From: Asterionellopsis glacialis
Taxonomy: Eukaryota > Bacillariophyta > Plagiogrammaphyceae > Rhaphoneidales > Asterionellopsidaceae
DNA: 13,397 nt
Reading direction: 5' to 3'
Assembly: GCA_014885115.2 (NCBI GenBank)
Contig: WKLE02001990.1
Coordinates: forward strand, 43,052-56,448
This document shows positions 8,927 through 13,397 of this stretch, one piece after another. Positions within the stretch are counted from its first letter, which is position 1. Each line of letters starts with the position of its first letter. The translations under genes were made by a program, and so were the position numbers. The notes below the pieces were generated by a model that was not told where the DNA came from, did not search any database, and saw only the letters and a list, made by a program, of their open reading frames with translations.

Positions 8927-10407
8927 ATGGCAACAAAGGCAGCTCCAAAACCAACACCAACAAAGATTGTTCGGGCCCCGAAACAGACTCAGGAATGTCC
9001 GATCTTTCTACGAAGTGAGTCGAATCATTCGTGAAATATATATGCCTGGATATGAACTTGATTTTGATACATAGCAATGATATATCCGCACAATGGCCTT
9101 GTTGCGATGACGGCTCTCTCTAACGTTGTATCGTTTGTTCTTTCCTCCTTACAGAAACATATCACATGATTGACACATGCAAGCCTGACGTTGCATGTTG
9201 GTCTGAAGATGGTGAAACATTTGTGGTGAAAAACACGGACGTGTTTGAAAAGACCATCATTCCACAATTTTTCAAACATTCCAAATTTTCTTCCTTTGTT
9301 CGTCAACTTAACTTTTACGGATTCCGTAAAATCAAGTACGCTGATACCATTAAGATTGATGCGAAACTTGAAGCTGAAACTGCTAACTTTTGGCGCTTCC
9401 GTCATGAAAAGTTTCAGCGTGGGAAACCTGAGCTTCTTATTGAAATCAAGAGATCGAACGGACAACAACAAACGCCAACGGGTGCTGCAGCTCCGTCCAC
9501 GACCACTGCTCCCGCTCCCCCAGTGCAGAAACCGGAAGATGTTGGAACACTCAAAACGGAAGTCACTTCTCTCAAGAAGCGTATTGAAGCCATGACAAAA
9601 AATATTGATGACCTCACCTCACTTGTGTCCAAGGTCACTATTGCCTCCGCTGCTACACCAAAGCCCCAACAACAACCAGAGAACAAGGTGACTCCTCCCG
9701 CCTCGACAACCAAAGCCACCCCCATCAAGGTACTGAAAGAGCCCGAAACCAAACGTCCAAGGACCGTAACGGAATCACAGATCCGTCCTGAAAATGTTAT
9801 TTCTGCTCCAATGGACATTGACGCTGACATTAAATTCACTCCCGCCACTCTTTTCTCGGAGGGAGGATCATCCTCCTCCATAAAACGTGAAACTTCTCAA
9901 TCCTCGCAATTAAGTGACGATGCCTTTGTTGATCAGCTCTTTACAGCCTTTGGAAATGAAGATCCTCTTGATCTTGAAGAAACTCTTGTTTCCACTGAAG
10001 ATAAGAAGCCTAACGTGTTCGAGAATAATAGGCCAGATCCAGCTCTCATGGACAAACTCTCTGATGCGTTAACTGTTGTCCCCAAAGACGTTCAGGAAAT
10101 GATCGTTGATCGATTGGTTAATGCAATAACAAGTTCAGATTCAATGTCAAAGAATTTGGAAGCTGCAACTGCATTATCCAAAGCTGCCAAGGTCGATGCT
10201 TCCAACGTCATTGAAAGTGTGGAACAAGAATGTCCAGGAATCATGCAAGCTGCTTCTCAAGAAAACCAACACCAAAAGGTGGCCGCTGCTATGCCTCTTG
10301 CTGCTGCTACGTTGGCGGCCATGCTTTCTCAATATGGATCACATGCCAAAGAGGGAAAAATTGGCATTCAACAGAAGAGTTTACCCATCATTCCTATTCA
10401 TGCTTAA
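8927..10407 (+). CDS. HSF: Heat-shock transcription factor (HSF), two exons
   Basis: Nuclear DNA-binding regulator of the HSF family, which binds arrays of inverted GAA units and controls chaperone and stress genes. Exons 8927-9014 and 9155-10407 give 446 residues. The winged-helix domain spans about 24-131: PIFLRKTYHMID, WSEDGETFVVK, the recognition segment FSSFVRQLNFYGFRKIK (74-90), and ANFWRFRHEKFQRGKPELLI, a style common in diatom HSFs. A Pro/Thr/Ala linker leads to a short hydrophobic-heptad coiled coil (about 157-190) for oligomerisation, shorter than classical HR-A/B. KEPETKRPR (224-232) is a possible nuclear signal. An acidic-aromatic stretch near 284-305 (FVDQLFTAFGNEDPLDLEE) resembles AHA-type activation motifs. 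The helical Ala-rich C-terminus is unassigned. Start is ACCATGG. Diatoms carry many HSF paralogues, so the target genes cannot be predicted. Confidence 0.95.
9015..9154 (+). other. Intron of the HSF gene
   Basis: The 140-base intron begins CGAA|GTGAGT and ends CTTTCCTCCTTACAG|AAAC, a good pyrimidine tract. Splicing restores FLR-K-TYHMIDTC, the conserved first helix of the HSF domain, in phase 1. Without it the domain would lack its first helix. Confidence 0.93.
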
Positions 10408-10946
10408 ACTACCTTCCACTCTTCGCGTGCTGCTTGCCACGTGGTTATATATGCATTTTTGCACTTTCATTACATATATTATTCTTTAGAGAAATGGGGA
10501 TTGACGATGGACCTTTGAACGGTGTTGCCATTGTCTGAAAAAACAATATAACGATTTCATCTGTGGAGGAGGACTGGTATCACCATGATTACTTTCCACT
10601 ATGGTTACACAAAATTACAAATAATATGCTCGAAAAAATGGATAGGCTAAAGCGAGGACGGGTAAAAAGTTAGTAAACATTTTGTACACTAGTACCTCGC
10701 TTCAATGTACCGCGTTAGTCCACCAAAAAAATACCAACCCAAAAATTAAATTAATGCTAATTTTAAATTCCAGCTTAATTTTTACACTTTCCTTGTAGAA
10801 TACGCACAAATTTGATTCAATTTTCATTATGTAAATCCATTCGTCTACAAACTACTAAGGTTCAGGGCAAATCATAAGCCATTAACTGTTGCTCAACAGT
10901 CAAATGGACTAGGGTTGTTGAGTTTTGTTCCACCAGCACACCAACC
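10408..10946. other. Convergent 3' intergenic region
   Basis: This contains the 3' ends of the HSF gene and of the unknown three-exon gene. It is AT-rich between about 10720 and 10800, with nine-base inverted arms AAAAATTAA (10741-10749) and TTAATTTTT (10775-10783). No coding frame is supported. Confidence 0.55.
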
Positions 10947-11862
10947 TTATGAAAAATGTCTTGCCTCAGATCCTGCGGATGCTCTTCGACTACCAGACGT
11001 GGGAGTTTCCAAATTATAACTACGTCTATCACTACGACTTGCTTGGCGTCTTTGTCTTGTGGTCGTCACTGCAGGACTCGTATATCCATAACCATCATTA
11101 TTAGGAGTATTATTATTTATGGGTGTATGAGGAAGAGATGTGTCACCCCGTGCTGCTGCAGAAGAGGATGTGCCTGTAGTAGTTGTAGCAGCAGCAGTAC
11201 TTGCTGCTGTACCTGTACGTGGTAAATTCCAAAATCGTGTACGACCATTGGAAGTACCTTCTCCACTACCTGTATCTTGATGGTGTGGGACTGCACTACT
11301 TGTAGTTGAATAATCGTCACCAGCTAATCTAGAAGTCGAAGACATTCCTGTTGTATTGCCACCCGCACCTGCTCCTCCTCCTCCTCCTGGCACTACACCA
11401 ATAGGATCTGGTGCGGGAGCTTGAGCAATACTACGTAAATGTGCATAATATGCTTCCTCTTCTATTTCAAGTGCATCAAGACTTTTTTTTAAAGAAAGGG
11501 CGTGGGAGAGCGAGCGGGACAGAGTGAGGGAATTAAGAATATAAATTATTGTAAAAATTGGAATGTCTGCAAAGTATGACTATTTGTATCAAAAACTATG
11601 AGTCGTTTTCAAACGCTAGGTCACCCACCTTGATTCGTATTCTTCAATCGGACGAGGGAACCATTGTGTTTCTGTTGTCTTGTGAAGAAGCTGTCAAGGG
11701 AAGAAAAACATTTACACAAAATTCAAAAGTAAGCAAGTCATGTCGTCATTTATCCAAAAGTAATTGTCGTAGGAAATGTTTCTGATGCAGGTACTCGAAC
11801 TCCATTTTTATGGTTATCACCTGCCATGGCCTTACCTGGTTGGGAAAAAGAAAAACCGTCAT
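10947..11862 (-). CDS. Hypothetical Gly/Ser/Thr-rich protein, three exons (proposed model)
   Basis: Assembled from splice signals: exons 11862-11836, 11690-11629 and 11481-10947, 207 residues. The middle exon is flanked by a strong acceptor (TTCTTCCCTTGACAG) and donor (AAG|GTGGGT), and reads LLHKTTETQWFPRPIEEYES. It joins in phase to SLDALEIEEEAYYAHLRSIAQ. These 40 residues look like a folded or helical segment. The rest (about 60-207) is low-complexity: a run of glycines, Ser/Thr/Ala tracts, and a basic tail with RQRRQASRSDRRS (possible nuclear signal or phosphosite region). No family is recognised. The first exon (MTVFLFPNQ) is the weakest part; it ends at a perfect CAG|GTAAGG donor, but a competing ATG at 11827 (MAGDNHKNGV...) lies inside the first intron and runs to a stop without a donor. 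It converges on HSF. Confidence 0.5.
11482..11628 (-). other. Second intron of the hypothetical three-exon gene
   Basis: The 147-base intron has a GTGGGT donor and a long pyrimidine tract (TCTGTCCCGCTCGCTCTCCC...CCCTTTC) before AAAAAAAAG. Exon phases match on both sides (AG|T makes Ser). An in-frame stop inside the intron (near 11580) shows that it must be removed. Confidence 0.7.
11691..11835 (-). other. First intron of the hypothetical three-exon gene
   Basis: The 145-base intron runs from CAG|GTAAGG to CCCTTGACAG. Its size fits the other three introns in the window. The acceptor is convincing because an in-frame TGA sits just before it. The donor is the best consensus nearby but is not proven. 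Confidence 0.5.
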
Positions 11863-12582
11863 TGTCGTCGTCCTCCCGATTTCGTCTGATTTTGCTGCGT
11901 GTAGGCGGCACAACAGATTTTTTTAAATTCTCAGATTTCGAATCTCAGAAACACTCCCAAATATATTCACTCCCCTGTGGTTTATCATATTCCCAAATGT
12001 AACTCTCTCTTCCCCTTCTTCGTTATATATCATCATAGCTTCTTCCTTTTCGCCAGGGAGGGCTTCGCGTTTTTCAAAAAAGGTAATGGCACTGGCACAC
12101 TCACTAACTATAACCAAGGGCACAACAAGAAAATGTTACATTTACTGACTGTAGACATTAAAATTCAGAAGTTTTCATGTTCCAACTACAGCTCAAAAAA
12201 ACATGTCACGTTTGAACATACTGGGAAAAGAATGCTCGTGCAGTACCTGGTAGAACTGTTTGGTCCTGCTAAATTATTTCGGAAGGTTTTCTATTGAAGC
12301 AATCAATGTAATAAGTATGGCTTCTGTCAAGTGGAGAGTACATGAATGATTAAAATTATATAAAGTATATTATAGTATATTGCAGAAATACATATCAAAG
12401 TTGAGAATGATGCTAATAGAGATGATTGATATTTAGAATCAAAATCTATGAAAAATGATCCTCTACTAAAATACGTTTATTTTCGTCCATATTCCACATA
12501 CCAAACTTATTTTGAAGGGCCCAAGAAGAAATATTATATCCAGTTAATTTGCGCAAATTCCCAAAAGCTGTTCGCAGTTTCT
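11863..12582. other. Intergenic region between the hypothetical gene and the VTC1-like gene
   Basis: This is expected to hold the promoter of the unknown gene and the 3' end of the VTC1-like gene, both on the minus strand. A 106-codon plus-strand frame (11977-12297) has no recognisable domain and is probably chance. The stretch near 12350-12385 is very AT-rich with TATA-like repeats (TATAAAGTATATTATAGTATA). Confidence 0.5.
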
Positions 12583-13341
12583 TCACATGATTGAGTATAA
12601 TTTGATTGCAAATTGTGCGACAATAGATAACATCAGCATAATACCAAGTACGGTTGGACCAACTGTATCATCATAAGGACCAGGATCCTTACGACGGATC
12701 ATATTGGCTCTTTGCGCGTACTTGAACATGGCATACGTTATAAAAGCAATTGCCACGGGAAGTAATACCACACCATAAAGCTGAGACCATGGATTTTCAT
12801 CTGCAAAAGCAACAATTGCAATCGATGCACCAGCTAAAATAATGGATGTATGTAGCCATGCCAAAAAGGTACGTTCGTTGGCAAAGAATACCTTTGGCTC
12901 GACCTTTACAGGCGCCTTACGAGGTTTGACCAACGTTCCAAAAGCTTTGTTACCAACACCAACACCATTCTTTGCGGATGATTGAGCTGCTGTTCCTGGA
13001 ACTACTATTGCAGGTTGTTTTCTACCAAAAATTCTTTGAAAGATTCCACCATGTTTCTTTTGTTGATCATTTTGGTGATTTTGCTGTTTTCGTTGCCGTT
13101 GCCTATTTTGAGGAGATGACGAAACAGAATCTATAGCACGTGGTTGGAATTCTTCTTTTGTGGAACCTTCGGGATACAAATCAACATATTCACCACCATC
13201 AGTATCTCGTACAGAACCAGATTCTAAGGATGATTTCTTATCATTTTGTGTTAGAAAGTAAAATGTAGCTGCATTGCCACCTCCTGCGGAGGGTGGCTCT
13301 GTCTCTTCACCTGCCAACAATGGGGTCGATTCAGATGTCAT
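12583..13341 (-). CDS. VTC1-like: VTC1-like vacuolar transporter chaperone membrane protein (DUF202-type)
   Basis: 252 residues counted from the ATG at 13341 (ACCACCATGAC), preferred over an upstream in-frame TTG. The family is the small membrane subunit of the VTC polyphosphate polymerase, located on vacuoles or acidocalcisomes. The core is at the C-terminus: KVEPKVFFANERTFLAWLH (146-164), three transmembrane helices at about 164-180, 188-208 and 228-248, and RANMIRRKDPGPYDD (211-225) with GPTVLG after it. Yeast VTC1 is 129 residues; here about 140 polar residues precede the core, with a Gln/Arg/Lys-rich stretch (78-98) and no SPX or polymerase domain. An ESTPLL acidic dileucine motif (4-9) near the N-terminus suits sorting to an acidic compartment. 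The subunit would need a VTC4-type polymerase encoded elsewhere. Confidence 0.9.
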   Translation of the reverse strand: MTSESTPLLAGEETEPPSAGGGNAATFYFLTQNDKKSSLESGSVRDTDGGEYVDLYPEGSTKEEFQPRAIDSVSSSPQNRQRQRKQQNHQNDQQKKHGGIFQRIFGRKQPAIVVPGTAAQSSAKNGVGVGNKAFGTLVKPRKAPVKVEPKVFFANERTFLAWLHTSIILAGASIAIVAFADENPWSQLYGVVLLPVAIAFITYAMFKYAQRANMIRRKDPGPYDDTVGPTVLGIMLMLSIVAQFAIKLYSIM

Positions 13342-13358
13342 GGTGGTGGGTTTCTGTC

Positions 13359-13373
13359 TCAAGCTAGAGCCAT
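13359..13373 (-). other. Possible four-codon upstream ORF of the VTC1-like gene
   Basis: ATG GCT CTA GCT TGA lies 17 bases before the VTC1-like start codon in another frame. If transcribed in the leader it could lower translation. The window ends before the promoter, and a splice acceptor (GAGACAG) nearby leaves open that this stretch is intronic. Confidence 0.3.
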
Positions 13374-13397
13374 GTCTTTTTGAGAGAACAAATCCCA

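Noticed and set aside
9414..9881. A 155-codon minus-strand open frame antisense to HSF
   Set aside because: It is a shadow of the HSF linker and coiled-coil codons and has no recognisable domain.
10947..11393. A stand-alone 148-residue protein starting at 11393
   Set aside because: That start would be GTG; the frame stays open upstream through coding-like sequence to a splice acceptor, so this is only part of the last exon.
11977..12297. A 106-codon plus-strand frame
   Set aside because: No domain, no splice context, and the sequence is AT-rich intergenic in character.
13342..13362. Upstream TTG start for the VTC1-like protein
   Set aside because: An ATG in a good context lies seven codons later; nuclear genes rarely start at TTG.

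Overview
The window looks like nuclear DNA of a compact eukaryotic genome, most probably a diatom or related stramenopile. There are six protein genes on both strands. Introns are few and short (117-147 bases, GT-AG), intergenic gaps are short, and start codons sit in ACCATGG-like contexts. A cytosolic uL15/eL27A-type ribosomal protein, a heat-shock factor with a diatom-type DNA-binding domain, and a VTC1-type vacuolar protein support this. The lineage call is inference from protein style; no organelle or bacterial signal is visible.

Layout. Bases 1-1086 hold no gene I can support, but contain a 53-base sequence repeated in tandem. Minus strand 4377-1087 is a DDX11/CHL1-family iron-sulfur DNA helicase split by one 117-base intron. 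A 603-base divergent promoter with two E2F-like motifs separates it from a plus-strand gene (4981-6945) for a membrane-anchored torsin/Clp-like AAA+ protein whose Walker B is lost. Ribosomal protein L27a (uL15) lies at 7704-7264 on the minus strand, converging on the torsin-like gene. A 1.2-kb region leads to a two-exon heat-shock transcription factor (8927-10407, plus). Converging on it is a three-exon gene of unknown function (11862-10947, minus) that I assembled from splice signals. Last is a VTC1-like three-helix membrane protein (13341-12583, minus).

The genes do not form a pathway; they are a normal mix of housekeeping (helicase, ribosomal protein), regulatory (HSF) and endomembrane (torsin-like, VTC1-like) functions. 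The most unusual item is the torsin-like protein. It joins an acidic N-terminal tail, a transmembrane helix and an apparently ATPase-dead torsin fold in one chain, an arrangement that recalls the animal torsin cofactors LAP1/LULL1. No CRISPR array, tRNA, rRNA or intact mobile element was found.
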